The position numbers were made by a program, and so were the translations under genes. 35,428 nucleotides of DNA. It comes from Clostridia bacterium. GTDB lineage: Bacteria; Bacillota_A; Clostridia; Oscillospirales; Acutalibacteraceae. Location of the stretch: contig RZYX01000013.1 of the NCBI GenBank assembly GCA_009930155.1, positions 1-35,428 of the forward strand, given 5' to 3'. Of this stretch, positions 9,737 through 17,770 are shown piece by piece. The stretch's first letter is position 1. Each line of letters starts with the position of its first letter. Below the pieces are notes generated by a model that had not been told where the DNA came from, did no database searches, and worked only from the letters and a program-made list of their open reading frames with translations.

Positions 9737-11023
9737 ATGGAAAACTCATTTAATATCAAAGAAATTGCAAATGGTGTTAGTGTTTGCAGTTATAAAACAA
9801 ACAGATTTAAAACAGGCAGAATCTCATTTAACATTGCTGTGCCACTAGGGAAAGATGCATCTGCAAATGCAATTTTGCCATATATTCTTAATAGGTCGTG
9901 CGGAAAGTATCCAGATTTTTCAAAGCTTAATGCGCGTCTTGCAGAGCTTTATGGTGCTGCACTTATCCCAAGTGTTAGTAAAATTGGAGAGGTGCAGGTT
10001 GTTCGCCTTTCTATTACAATGATAGATGACCGTTTTGCTTTTGATAATGAGAGCGTTTATCAGCAATGTGCAGAGCTTTTGTGTGACCTTATTTTTGAGG
10101 CAAATGCTGAAAATGGTTCGTTTAATGAAGCTGAAGTAAACCGTGAAAAGCGTTTGTTGCTAGAAAGAATAGAGAGCGAAAAGAACGACAAGAGAGTTTA
10201 TGCTCTTCGCCGTTGTGAAGAGATAATGTGTGAGGATGAGCCATATGGAATTAACTGTTATGGTGATGCAAAGGGCGTTGAATCGCTAACTCCACAGAGT
10301 GTTTTTGACGCATGGCAGGATTTGCTGAAGAAAGGCGTTGTTCAAGTTAATATTGTTGGAAATGCTGATGTAGATGAAATTTGTGAACTTGTTAAAAATA
10401 GATTTGCTAAAATCCCAAGGGATGAAATATCAAGTATAAACACAAAAACCATATGCAGTGCAAAGGAAGTCAAAAAAATAAATGAACAGCTTCCAATAAA
10501 TCAAGGCAAACTTGTTATTGGCTATCGTGCAGGCATAACAGAACAGGACGAGAATTTTGGTGCGGTTCGTGTTATGGCAGATATTTTTGGTGGTGCACCA
10601 TACTCTAAGCTGTTTGTTAATGTTAGAGAAAAGATGAGCCTTTGCTACTATTGTTCTGCACGCCTTTATCGTCAAAAAGGAATCATAATGGTTCAAAGTG
10701 GAATAGAAAATGAAAATGAGGAAAAGGCAATAACAGAAATAAATAATCAACTAAAGCTTTTGCAAAATGGTGAGTTTACACAGAGCGAGCTTTTGGCATC
10801 TATTGCAGGGCTTAAGGATACACTCATGCGTGTTTCCGATACACCAGAGGATATTGATGCTTGGGGATACAGCCAAATGACAGCAAAAGATTTTCAATCT
10901 CCTATGGATATTGTAACTGAGATTGAAAATGTTCAGCCACACCAAGTTATAGAAGCTGCAAAAAAAGTAACACTCGACACAATCTATATGCTGTCAGCAG
11001 AAGAGGAGGAAGAAAATGAATAA
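9737..11023 (+). CDS. ymfF: M16 family peptidase-like protein, inactive-type subunit (YmfF-like)
   Basis: The 428-aa protein has the two-lobed M16 (insulinase/MPP-like) fold signatures, such as LNARLAELYGA near the N-terminus and FGGAPYSKLFVNVREKMSLCYYC in the second half (split here: FGGAPYSKLF, then NVREKMSLCYY). It lacks the zinc-binding HxxEH motif, as expected for the non-catalytic partner of a heterodimer. It overlaps the active-type partner by 8 nt (ATGAATAA), so the two are translationally coupled. The start is the ATG at 9737, with GGAGG 5 nt upstream; an in-frame TTG at 9725 overlaps that site and is rejected. The homologous pair in Bacillus (YmfF/YmfH) has been linked by annotation pipelines to EF-P modification; nothing here tests that. 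Confidence 0.82.
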   Translation: MENSFNIKEIANGVSVCSYKTNRFKTGRISFNIAVPLGKDASANAILPYILNRSCGKYPDFSKLNARLAELYGAALIPSVSKIGEVQVVRLSITMIDDRFAFDNESVYQQCAELLCDLIFEANAENGSFNEAEVNREKRLLLERIESEKNDKRVYALRRCEEIMCEDEPYGINCYGDAKGVESLTPQSVFDAWQDLLKKGVVQVNIVGNADVDEICELVKNRFAKIPRDEISSINTKTICSAKEVKKINEQLPINQGKLVIGYRAGITEQDENFGAVRVMADIFGGAPYSKLFVNVREKMSLCYYCSARLYRQKGIIMVQSGIENENEEKAITEINNQLKLLQNGEFTQSELLASIAGLKDTLMRVSDTPEDIDAWGYSQMTAKDFQSPMDIVTEIENVQPHQVIEAAKKVTLDTIYMLSAEEEEENE

Positions 11024-12293
11024 TATAACAGAAATTAAAAACAATCTTCTTGGTGACAGTTATTTTAAAATTAAACACAATAGTGGGCTTACTATAATTG
11101 TGTTTCCAAAGTCGGACTATGCATCATCGTATGCTGTTTTTGGCACAAACTATGGCTCAATAGACACAGCGTTCAAGACAAGTGATAGTAGCGAGATTGT
11201 TACAATTCCAGAGGGCACAGCACACTTTTTAGAGCATAAGCTTTTTGAGAGTGAAGATTTAGATGCCTTTGAGAGATTTGCAAAAACAGGTGCATCAGCA
11301 AACGCTTATACATCGTTTGACAAAACTTGTTATCTGTTCTCTTGCTCTGGTCGCTTTAAGGAGTCACTTGAAATTCTTCTTGATTTTGTTCAGCATCCTT
11401 ATTTTACTCAGCAGACAGTGCAAAAGGAGCAGGGCATAATCAGCCAAGAAATAAAAATGTATGAAGATGTACCAGACTGGCAGGTGCTATTCAATCTTTT
11501 AAAAGTAATGTATCAAAAGCATCCTGTAAGGATTGACATTGCAGGGACTGTTGATTCTATTGCTCAGATTTCAGATAAAACCCTTTATGATTGTTACAAC
11601 ACATTTTATAATCTCAACAATATGGTTCTTGCAGTTGCAGGCAACACAACTGTTGATGAAGTTCTTGAAGTGGCAGACAGGCTTTTAAAGTCATCAGAGA
11701 ATGTTAAGGTTCAGCGTACTGATTTTGATGAGCCGTGCAGTGTAGTTAATGATTATATTGAGCAAAAGCTTTCTGTTTCAATGCCTCAATTTAATCTTGG
11801 ATTTAAAGAAAACTATAAAACACCAAAAAGAAGCTTAAAAGAGCGGATTTGTACCAGCATTCTGTTGGAACTTATATCTGGAGATACTTCTCCACTTTAC
11901 AAAGAATTATTTTCACAAGGGCTTATAAATACAAGCTTTGGTTCAGAATATTTTACAGGTTACGGGTATGCTAGTGTGATTTTTGGAGGTGAGTCTAAAG
12001 ACCCCAAGGAAGTTGCCAAAAGAGTAAAGGAAGAGATAAAAAGGCTTAAGGCGGATGGGATAGATGAATTAGACTTCCAAAGAGTTCGCAAAATGCTTTA
12101 TGGCAGAACTATAATGGGATATAATGATGTTGATTCTATAGCAAACGAACTTATATCTTGCCATTTTGAAGGCTATGAGTTGTTTGATGAGTTAGATGTT
12201 TTTAGTTCTGTAACTCTTGCAGATGTTGAGCAAAGGTTAATGGAGCAAATGGATGAAAGCTTAAGTGCGTTATCCGTGATACTTCCTGCATAA
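11016..12293 (+). CDS. ymfH: M16 family zinc peptidase, active-type subunit (YmfH-like)
   Basis: The 425-aa protein carries the inverted zinc motif HxxEH in GTAHFLEHKLFE (about residues 66-77) and a downstream glutamate in SQEIKMYEDVP as the likely third ligand. These residues identify a catalytic M16 peptidase. Together with the HxxEH-less protein encoded just upstream it should form a heterodimeric cytosolic peptidase, as seen for AlbE/AlbF-type and mitochondrial-processing-type pairs. Its ATG lies inside the end of the preceding gene, with GAGGAGGAAG as ribosome binding site. The natural substrate is unknown. No peptide-modification enzyme or small precursor gene is adjacent, so a bacteriocin role is not indicated. 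Confidence 0.85.
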   Translation: MNNITEIKNNLLGDSYFKIKHNSGLTIIVFPKSDYASSYAVFGTNYGSIDTAFKTSDSSEIVTIPEGTAHFLEHKLFESEDLDAFERFAKTGASANAYTSFDKTCYLFSCSGRFKESLEILLDFVQHPYFTQQTVQKEQGIISQEIKMYEDVPDWQVLFNLLKVMYQKHPVRIDIAGTVDSIAQISDKTLYDCYNTFYNLNNMVLAVAGNTTVDEVLEVADRLLKSSENVKVQRTDFDEPCSVVNDYIEQKLSVSMPQFNLGFKENYKTPKRSLKERICTSILLELISGDTSPLYKELFSQGLINTSFGSEYFTGYGYASVIFGGESKDPKEVAKRVKEEIKRLKADGIDELDFQRVRKMLYGRTIMGYNDVDSIANELISCHFEGYELFDELDVFSSVTLADVEQRLMEQMDESLSALSVILPA

Positions 12294-12348
12294 ACAGCAA
12301 GATTTTATGCAAACAACATCTATAATCATTGGCATTAAGGAGGGTAAA

Positions 12349-13290
12349 ATGAGCGATTATACAGTGGTGTATTTTTCTGGAATAACTAGGGGTTTTAGTA
12401 TCCCTTCTGTTGTTGCAGAATTTTCACTTTTTGGTATGGACATTCAAATAAGATGGTATGGTGTGCTTATAGCACTCGGTTTTGTTTTAGGGCTTTTAGC
12501 AGCAACAAAGCTTGCAAAAAAAGCTAATATGGATATTGATAAACTGTTTGATACTATAATTTATGGCACAATATTTGCAATAATCGGTGCAAGGCTTTAC
12601 TTTGTTTTGTTTAATTGGAGCTATTACTCACAGCATTTGGGTAATATTGCAAAGATATATGAGGGTGGACTTGCTATTTATGGTGGCTTGATTGCAGCAG
12701 TAATAGCGGCACTTGTGGTTTGCAAAATTAATAAAACAAGCATACTAAAAACTCTTGATGTTGTTTCAGTAGGCTTTTTAATAGGTCAAGGAATCGGACG
12801 CTGGGGAAACTTTACAAATCAGGAGGCGTTTGGTACAAACACCACACGCCCATGGGGTATGACAAGCGAAAAGGTAAGCGAATATATTTATATTCATCAA
12901 TCTGAGTTTGAGGCAAATGGTTTTTCAGTTGACCCAAGCATCCCTGTGCATCCAACCTTTTTGTATGAGTCGATTTGGTGTATTATAGGTGCGGTTCTTC
13001 TTTATGTAATGTTCTCAAAATATAAGAAGTTTGATGGACAGATAATTTTGAGCTACGGTGTGTGGTATGGATTAGAAAGAATGATAGTAGAAGGGCTTCG
13101 AACAGATAGCCTTTATATAGCCTCTACGGGCATAAGAGTTTCACAGGCGTTATCAGGCATGATTGTTATTGCTTCTATTTCACTTTTGATTTATGGCTTT
13201 TTAAAAGCCAATAAATGCACAGGTAATCAAGAGTTATTACAACATATTTCAATAAAAGAGGGAGAAGATATCGATGGCAAAGGTGATTGA
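12349..13290 (+). CDS. lgt: Prolipoprotein diacylglyceryl transferase
   Basis: Lgt is an inner-membrane enzyme that moves diacylglycerol from phosphatidylglycerol onto the lipobox cysteine of prolipoproteins. The 313-aa product has seven or so hydrophobic segments, the early IRWYGVLIALGF motif, and the family signature GRWGNFTNQEAFG (about 150-162), then HPTFLYES. The start is the ATG at 12349, with AAGGAGGG 4-5 nt upstream; an in-frame ATG at 12307 lacks a site and would add 14 residues. It overlaps folD by 17 nt. A plausible client, the DUF4358 lipoprotein, is encoded in the same window. Confidence 0.95.
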   Translation: MSDYTVVYFSGITRGFSIPSVVAEFSLFGMDIQIRWYGVLIALGFVLGLLAATKLAKKANMDIDKLFDTIIYGTIFAIIGARLYFVLFNWSYYSQHLGNIAKIYEGGLAIYGGLIAAVIAALVVCKINKTSILKTLDVVSVGFLIGQGIGRWGNFTNQEAFGTNTTRPWGMTSEKVSEYIYIHQSEFEANGFSVDPSIPVHPTFLYESIWCIIGAVLLYVMFSKYKKFDGQIILSYGVWYGLERMIVEGLRTDSLYIASTGIRVSQALSGMIVIASISLLIYGFLKANKCTGNQELLQHISIKEGEDIDGKGD

Positions 13291-14128
13291 CGGAAAAGCA
13301 GTTTCAACAATGATTAAAGAAAAGGTAGCATCACAAACTGCAGAGCTTGTAAAACAAGGGTTTAAGCCAAAGCTTGTAGTAATCATAGTGGGTGACGATT
13401 CTGCCTCAAAAGTTTATGTAAACAATAAAAAGAAGGCATGTGAAGCGGTAGGGTTTGACTCTATTGAATATGCACTTCCAGAGAATACAAAACAGCAGGA
13501 GCTTTTGGAACTTGTTGAAAAGCTTAATGCAGATAAAAGTGTAAATGGCATACTTTGTCAGCTTCCACTTCCAAAGCAGATTGATGATGAGGCAATTATT
13601 GCTGCTATTTCTCCGCTTAAGGATGTTGATGCGTTTCACACAGAAAATGTAGGGCATATAATGATTGGTAACTATAAGTTTCTTCCATGTACACCAGCAG
13701 GCGTTATGGAACTTCTTAAGTATGAAAACATTGAGATAGAGGGCAAAAATTGCGTGGTAATAGGTAGGAGCAATATAGTAGGAAAACCAATGTCTATGCT
13801 TCTTTTGCAAAAGAATGGAACAGTAACTATTTGCCATTCTAAAACACAAAATTTAAAAGAGATAACAAGAAATGCAGACATTTTAATTGTGGCAATTGGT
13901 ATTGCAAAGTTTGTGACAGCAGATATGGTAAAGCCTGGTGCTGTTGTTATTGATGTTGGGATGGACAGAGATGAAAATGGAAAGCTTTGTGGCGATGTTG
14001 ATTTTGAAAGTGTAAAAGATGTTGCAGGCTACATAACTCCTGTTCCAGGTGGAGTAGGACCAATGACAATAGCAATGCTTATGCAAAACACTATAACAGC
14101 AACAAAACTACAAAACAATATAGAGTAA
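13274..14128 (+). CDS. folD: Bifunctional methylenetetrahydrofolate dehydrogenase/cyclohydrolase
   Basis: FolD oxidises 5,10-methylene-THF to methenyl-THF with NAD(P)+ and hydrolyses it to 10-formyl-THF, feeding purine and formylmethionine synthesis. The 284-aa length is standard. Visible motifs are YVNNKKKACEAVGF with the catalytic lysine (about 49-62), GILCQLPLPKQID, VVIGRSNIVGKPMSMLL (cofactor site) and ITPVPGGVGPMTIAML (about 255). Its ATG lies inside the end of lgt with GGGAGAAG as ribosome binding site, so lgt and folD are coupled, although their functions have no obvious link. Confidence 0.97.
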   Translation: MAKVIDGKAVSTMIKEKVASQTAELVKQGFKPKLVVIIVGDDSASKVYVNNKKKACEAVGFDSIEYALPENTKQQELLELVEKLNADKSVNGILCQLPLPKQIDDEAIIAAISPLKDVDAFHTENVGHIMIGNYKFLPCTPAGVMELLKYENIEIEGKNCVVIGRSNIVGKPMSMLLLQKNGTVTICHSKTQNLKEITRNADILIVAIGIAKFVTADMVKPGAVVIDVGMDRDENGKLCGDVDFESVKDVAGYITPVPGGVGPMTIAMLMQNTITATKLQNNIE

Positions 14129-14160
14129 ATCTATGTAAGCAAAGAAGGAGTAAGATTAAT

Positions 14161-14352
14161 ATGAATAAAAAACTTTATAAAAGCAGTACAGATAGAATGC
14201 TTAGCGGTGTTTGTGGCGGATTTGCAGATTATATAAATGCAGACTCAACAGTTGTTAGGGCTTTTTTTGTATTGATATCAATTTTATCTGCGGCGTTCCC
14301 AGGAATTTTAGTTTATATAATTCTTGCAATTGTAATGCCTGAAAGAGATTGA
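14161..14352 (+). CDS. PspC-domain small membrane protein
   Basis: The 63-aa product is a minimal PspC domain: a positively charged N-terminus with LYKSSTDRMLSGVCGGFADY, then one hydrophobic segment (about 30-58) ending MPERD. PspC proteins are linked to envelope stress in proteobacteria. In Firmicutes these short stand-alone versions are widespread and mostly uncharacterised. GAAGGAG lies about 10 nt before the ATG. It follows folD after 32 nt and may be its operon tail. Confidence 0.85.
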   Translation: MNKKLYKSSTDRMLSGVCGGFADYINADSTVVRAFFVLISILSAAFPGILVYIILAIVMPERD

Positions 14353-14359
14353 AAATCAT

Positions 14360-14388
14360 TTGACAGGACTTGCCATATATGATATAAT
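14360..14388 (+). promoter_or_regulatory. Consensus sigma-A promoter of rplU-prp-rpmA
   Basis: A perfect TTGACA (14360-14365), a 17-nt spacer and a perfect TATAAT (14383-14388). This is the consensus housekeeping promoter expected for ribosomal protein genes. It begins 7 nt after the PspC gene stop, with no terminator between. Transcription should start near 14395. Confidence 0.9.
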
Positions 14389-14394
14389 CCTATA

Positions 14395-14491
14395 CGCCGC
14401 ATATTCTGGGTTTGCCGTGCTTTACGGTTTCAAGTGAGCCTTATGGCTTCGCCTTATGAGTAGCGAGTCTTAATAAAAGGTAGGTTAAAAA
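14395..14491 (+). ncRNA. rplU 5' leader, candidate L21 leader RNA
   Basis: About 95 nt lie between the predicted start of transcription and the rplU ATG, far longer than a ribosome binding site requires. The leader contains CCGT-GCTTT-ACGG and GAGCC-TTAT-GGCTT hairpins. Firmicutes rplU genes commonly carry an autoregulatory L21 leader, and position and size fit. I could not align it to the family model, so identity is inferred from context. Confidence 0.5.
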
Positions 14492-14803
14492 ATGTACGCA
14501 ATAATTGAAACTGGCGGAAAACAGTACAAGGTTTCAGCCGGCGACACAATCTACATTGAGAAGCTTGATGTAGAAGACAATTCGCAGATTACTTTTGACA
14601 AGGTAATTGCAGTTGGCACTGACGACGGTATTAAAGTGGGAGACCCTTATGTTAAGGGTTCAGAAGTTGAAGCAACAGCAATTAAAAGCGGTAAGGGTAA
14701 AAAGATTACTGTTTTCACTTACAAATCAAAGAAGAACGAGAAGCGTAAAATGGGTCATAGACAGCCTTATACAAAGGTTGAAATTGCTTCAATAAAGGCA
14801 TAA
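14492..14803 (+). CDS. rplU: 50S ribosomal protein L21
   Basis: The 103-aa protein is standard L21: [18 protein letters not shown] at the start and the basic tail with [19 protein letters not shown]. It binds 23S rRNA in the large subunit. AAAAGGTAGG lies before the ATG. It is the first gene of a three-gene operon, with prp starting 2 nt after its stop. Confidence 0.98.
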   Translation: MYAIIETGGKQYKVSAGDTIYIEKLDVEDNSQITFDKVIAVGTDDGIKVGDPYVKGSEVEATAIKSGKGKKITVFTYKSKKNEKRKMGHRQPYTKVEIASIKA

Positions 14804-14805
14804 CA

Positions 14806-15135
14806 ATGGTTTTGTTAAAGGTTTTTAAAACCCCATCAGGTCTTATTACGGGTTTTCAACTTAAAGGACATTCAGGCTTTGGTAAGTCAGGCGAAGATAT
14901 TGTTTGTGCCGCAGTTTCCTCTGCAGCATATATGACTGCCAACACGCTGACTGATGTTATGGGGATAGATGTAAAATTAGTTGTTGATGACGGATTTATG
15001 CATCTTGAACTTAAAAGAAATGCCGCAAAACAGGCGCAGGATTTACTTAAGGGTTTTGAAGCACACATACAAAGCTTGGCAGATGATTATCCAAAAAACA
15101 TTAAGGTTAAATTCGGAGGTGTACGAAATGCTTAA
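14806..15135 (+). CDS. prp: Ribosomal-processing cysteine protease Prp
   Basis: Prp removes the N-terminal extension of Firmicutes L27 before ribosome assembly. The 109-aa product has the catalytic pair at the family positions: His22 in KGHSGFG and Cys34 in EDIVCAAVS. It sits between rplU and rpmA, the standard Firmicutes order. The start follows the rplU stop by 2 nt and depends on coupling. Its stop overlaps the rpmA start by 8 nt. The substrate site is visible in the next gene (IQLF/AHKKG). Confidence 0.95.
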   Translation: MVLLKVFKTPSGLITGFQLKGHSGFGKSGEDIVCAAVSSAAYMTANTLTDVMGIDVKLVVDDGFMHLELKRNAAKQAQDLLKGFEAHIQSLADDYPKNIKVKFGGVRNA

Positions 15136-15412
15136 AATAAATATTCAGTTATTTGCTCATAAAAAGGGAATGGGTTCAACCCGTAACGGCCGTGATTCTG
15201 AGTCTAAAAGACTTGGCGTTAAGCGTGCTGACGGTCAATTTGTTCTTGCTGGAAATATCCTTGTAAAACAGCGTGGAACTCACATTCACCCAGGCAACAA
15301 TGTTGGCAAGGGTTCTGATGATACTTTGTTTGCTCTTGTAGACGGCAAAGTAAAGTTCGAGCGTCTTGATAAAGACCGCAAAAAGGTTAGCGTTTACGCT
15401 GTTGAACAGTAA
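15128..15412 (+). CDS. rpmA: 50S ribosomal protein L27 with Prp-cleavable extension
   Basis: The 94-aa precursor starts [18 protein letters not shown]. Cleavage after Phe9 by Prp would expose AHKKG, the mature L27 N-terminus that reaches the peptidyl-transferase centre. The rest is canonical ([28 protein letters not shown]). The ATG at 15128 overlaps the prp stop by 8 nt; a longer reading from 14981 would run antisense to known function and is rejected. A strong terminator follows directly, and the obg gene that often follows rpmA is absent here. Confidence 0.97.
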   Translation: MLKINIQLFAHKKGMGSTRNGRDSESKRLGVKRADGQFVLAGNILVKQRGTHIHPGNNVGKGSDDTLFALVDGKVKFERLDKDRKKVSVYAVEQ

Positions 15413-15425
15413 TTAAACAAAAACC

Positions 15426-15459
15426 AAAGCACCACAGATTTTCTGTGGTGCTTTTTTTA
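15426..15459 (+). terminator. Rho-independent terminator after rpmA
   Basis: AGCACCACAGA (15428-15438) pairs perfectly with TCTGTGGTGCT (15442-15452) around a TTT loop and runs into a seven-T tract. It closes the rplU operon 14 nt after the rpmA stop. Confidence 0.95.
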
Positions 15460-15514
15460 TATGCAGTATAAGTTTAGTGTATTTTAAATATAGATTACAA
15501 GTAAATAATATTAA

Positions 15515-15556
15515 TAAAAAAGCAACTCGACTAATGTAAGCCGAATTGCTTTTTTC
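15515..15556 (-). terminator. Terminator of the minus-strand DUF4358 gene (possibly bidirectional)
   Basis: AAAAAAGCAA-C-TCG pairs with CGA-A-TTGCTTTTTT with one mismatch around a 13-nt loop. On the minus strand it begins 2 nt after the lipoprotein gene stop and ends in a T-rich run. It is nearly symmetric, so it can also stop plus-strand transcription. Confidence 0.75.
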
Positions 15557-15558
15557 AC

Positions 15559-16065
15559 TTATAAATAGAAATCATTGATAACTTGAAAGGCAGTTTCAGG
15601 TGATGCACATATAGCAACAATGACATAATCACCATGAAGTGAAACGGAGTTTGCATTAAATTTTTTCTGCTCATTTGCATTAAGATTTTTATAACTTTCA
15701 GATTTAAGCTTTGCTTTTTCCATTAGAGCGTCAATAAACACTTGACGTTTTTGGCTGTCTATAATTTTAAATGCAGCAATTTCATCTGCACAACCCTCAG
15801 TTTTTGAAGCAAAAGCAGAAAAATCATTAAAGTAATCAGAATCAAATCCATAGTGCACAGAAATATCTTCAACATCAAGTTCTATCATATTTTCAAGTTC
15901 TAACTCTTTTATTAAGGCGGTAGTAACTTGTTTTGAAGATTCAGGCTCAAATTTTCCAGAGCTGAATTTATCTGTGGAAAGTTCATTTGAATCTTTCTTT
16001 ACATTACAGCCAACAAGTGAAATAACCACTGCAATAACTATAAATAATAGGTTTAGTTTACGCAT
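15559..16065 (-). CDS. DUF4358 family lipoprotein
   Basis: The 168-aa product starts with a signal sequence (basic MRKLN, then a hydrophobic stretch) ending in the lipobox SLVGC at Cys20, so it should be lipidated by Lgt and anchored outside the membrane. The mature part has the DUF4358 pattern: a helix start ELELENMIELD, a Cys-containing middle, and a C-terminal GDYVIVAICASPETAFQVIN strand and helix (split: GDYVIVAICASP, ETAFQVIN). Function is unknown; members are common in gut Clostridia. AAGGAAGG precedes the ATG. It has its own upstream region of 188 nt with two palindromes. Confidence 0.75.
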   Translation of the reverse strand: MRKLNLLFIVIAVVISLVGCNVKKDSNELSTDKFSSGKFEPESSKQVTTALIKELELENMIELDVEDISVHYGFDSDYFNDFSAFASKTEGCADEIAAFKIIDSQKRQVFIDALMEKAKLKSESYKNLNANEQKKFNANSVSLHGDYVIVAICASPETAFQVINDFYL

Positions 16066-16140
16066 GGTTTTACCTTCCTTTAAGACACTTTAATATGTCG
16101 ATGCTTTGTTATAATAACCTGAATTTGAAAAATAAATTTA

Positions 16141-16219
16141 TTTGTAATTTACAAACGCAGAAAATTGTAGAAACAAGTAATAAAGACTCATTTTATGAAT
16201 GTTATCATAACATATTATA
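16141..16219. promoter_or_regulatory. Two palindromes and a -10-like box upstream of the DUF4358 gene
   Basis: Bases 16141-16155 are the perfect palindrome TTTGTAA-T-TTACAAA and 16199-16213 are ATGTTAT-C-ATAACAT. On the minus strand a TATAAT (16219-16214) abuts the second palindrome on its downstream side, which would place it at the start of transcription. The -35 at correct spacing (TGTTTT) is poor. An operator role is inference. Confidence 0.35.
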
Positions 16220-16253
16220 GGTGTTAAAGTAGTTTCAAAACAGTTACATTTAG

Positions 16254-17498
16254 TTACAGTTTGTGTATGAAAAGCCCGCTCAAAAGTTTTGGCTCAAACC
16301 AAGTTGATTTTGGAGGCATAACATTGCCAGAATCAGCAATTGACATAAGCTCATTGATAGTTGTGGGATACATGGAGAAAGCAACGGTCATATCAAGTCC
16401 AACACGACGCTCGAGCTCTACAAGTCCACGAATACCACCTACAAAGTCAATTCGTTGTGATGTTCGTGGGTCATCAATCCCAAGTATTGGGCATATAAGA
16501 TTGTTTTGTAAAATTGAAACATCAAGTGATTCAACAGGATCATTTTTATCAAATGTGTTTGGTTTTGCTTCTAGCTTATACCATTTGTTGTTTAAAAACA
16601 TTCCAAATGTGCGAGCACTTTCAGGGTGGTAAGCACCGCTTACTTGTGGCTCTGAAACTATAAAATTATCTTGAATTTTACTTAAAAATTCTTCAGTAGA
16701 AAGTCCGTTTAAGTCTTTAACAACTCTATTATAATCCATTATTGCAAGTTCGCTTGCGGGGAAAGCAACAGCGAGGAAAAAGTTGAATTCTTCTGTGCCT
16801 GTGTAGCTTGGATTTGCCTGTCTGCGTTTAAGTCCAACTTTTACTGCAGATGCTGCACGATGATGCCCGTCAGCAATGTAAAGTGCATCTACTTTACCAA
16901 AGGCATTTTGTAGAGTTTTAGCTGTATCTTCATTGTCTATAACCCACACAGTATGGGCTATTTTATCATCTGATACGAAGTCGTAAACAGGTTTATGCTC
17001 ATTTTGCCAAGCACTAATAACTGTGTTGATTTGCTCGTTGTCTTTGTATGTCAAAAATATAGGGCCAGTATTTGCATTGCAATAGTCAACATGATTTATT
17101 CTGTCTTGCTCTTTGTCTGCCCTTGTAAACTCATGTTTTTTAATTGTGTTATTTATATATTCATCAATAGATGTGCATCCAACAAGCCCTGTTTGGCTTC
17201 TGCCATTCATGATTTGTCTGTAAATATATAGGCATGGTTTATCATCTTGCTTGCAAATGCCTTCACTTGATAGTTTGTCCAAATTTTCTCTTGCTTTGAG
17301 GTATACTTTCTCGTCATAGATATCAACGCTTTTTTCAAGGTCGATTTCAGCCTTGTCAATATGTAAGAAAGAGTAAGGGTTTCCCTTTACTGCAACTCTT
17401 GCTTCATCACTAGTCATAACATCATATGGAAGAGCCGCAACACTCTTTACATATTCCTCGGTTGGTCTGATTGCTTTAAAAGGTTTAAATATTGACAT
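16254..17498 (-). CDS. DUF1015 family protein
   Basis: The 414-aa protein has the DUF1015 hallmarks: an N-terminal FKAIRPTEEYVKSVAALPYDV, NPYSFLHIDKAE, the invariant YIADGHHRAASA (about 224-235), and FLAVAFPASELAIMDYNRVV. It is soluble with no signal peptide. Biochemical function is not established for the family; in other Clostridia it is often seen beside serine biosynthesis genes, which are not present here. The ATG has GGGAG about 9 nt upstream. It starts 22 nt after a small four-cysteine gene and is the last gene of a three-gene minus-strand cluster. Confidence 0.85.
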   Translation of the reverse strand: MSIFKPFKAIRPTEEYVKSVAALPYDVMTSDEARVAVKGNPYSFLHIDKAEIDLEKSVDIYDEKVYLKARENLDKLSSEGICKQDDKPCLYIYRQIMNGRSQTGLVGCTSIDEYINNTIKKHEFTRADKEQDRINHVDYCNANTGPIFLTYKDNEQINTVISAWQNEHKPVYDFVSDDKIAHTVWVIDNEDTAKTLQNAFGKVDALYIADGHHRAASAVKVGLKRRQANPSYTGTEEFNFFLAVAFPASELAIMDYNRVVKDLNGLSTEEFLSKIQDNFIVSEPQVSGAYHPESARTFGMFLNNKWYKLEAKPNTFDKNDPVESLDVSILQNNLICPILGIDDPRTSQRIDFVGGIRGLVELERRVGLDMTVAFSMYPTTINELMSIADSGNVMPPKSTWFEPKLLSGLFIHKL

Positions 17499-17520
17499 TA
17501 ATAAACACTCCCGTCAAAAA

Positions 17521-17733
17521 TTACAGCTCAAAATCTTCTTTAGAATATTCTTTAAGCTTTGGTTGCCTTTTAGGCTGTCTTTTAAGCGGGTCATATTTAA
17601 AATGCCTGCAAGATGAAGACAGGGACATAACACCTCTTTTTGAACACAAAACAGATTGCAAGTCAGGCGATAATCGTCCAAAAAAGCAGTATTCGCATGC
17701 TGGTGAAATTTTTGTGTTAAAAAGTCGCTGCAT
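17521..17733 (-). CDS. Small four-cysteine conserved protein
   Basis: A 70-aa basic product beginning MQRLFNTKISPACEYCFFG. Cysteines at 13, 16, 30 and 42 (CxxC, C, C) suggest a small zinc site. A basic KYDPLKRQPKRQPKL stretch precedes an acidic end, KEDFEL. The ATG at 17733 is chosen because AAGGAG lies 9 nt upstream; an upstream ATG at 17796 lies inside the ylbJ gene and has no site. I recall similar short proteins with a KYDPLKR motif in Clostridia but know no function. It lies between ylbJ (37 nt gap) and the DUF1015 gene (22 nt gap), probably one transcript. Confidence 0.75.
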   Translation of the reverse strand: MQRLFNTKISPACEYCFFGRLSPDLQSVLCSKRGVMSLSSSCRHFKYDPLKRQPKRQPKLKEYSKEDFEL

Positions 17734-17770
17734 ATTCCAAAGCTCCTTGCTGTTTTTTAATAAACAAATT

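Noticed and set aside
14981..15127. A 49-codon N-terminal extension of rpmA
   Set aside because: It overlaps prp in another frame, lacks a site, and L27 precursors begin at the MLKINIQLF extension.
15413..15558. A significance of the missing obg gene after rpmA
   Set aside because: obg is often located elsewhere in Clostridia, so its absence next to rpmA is not remarkable by itself.
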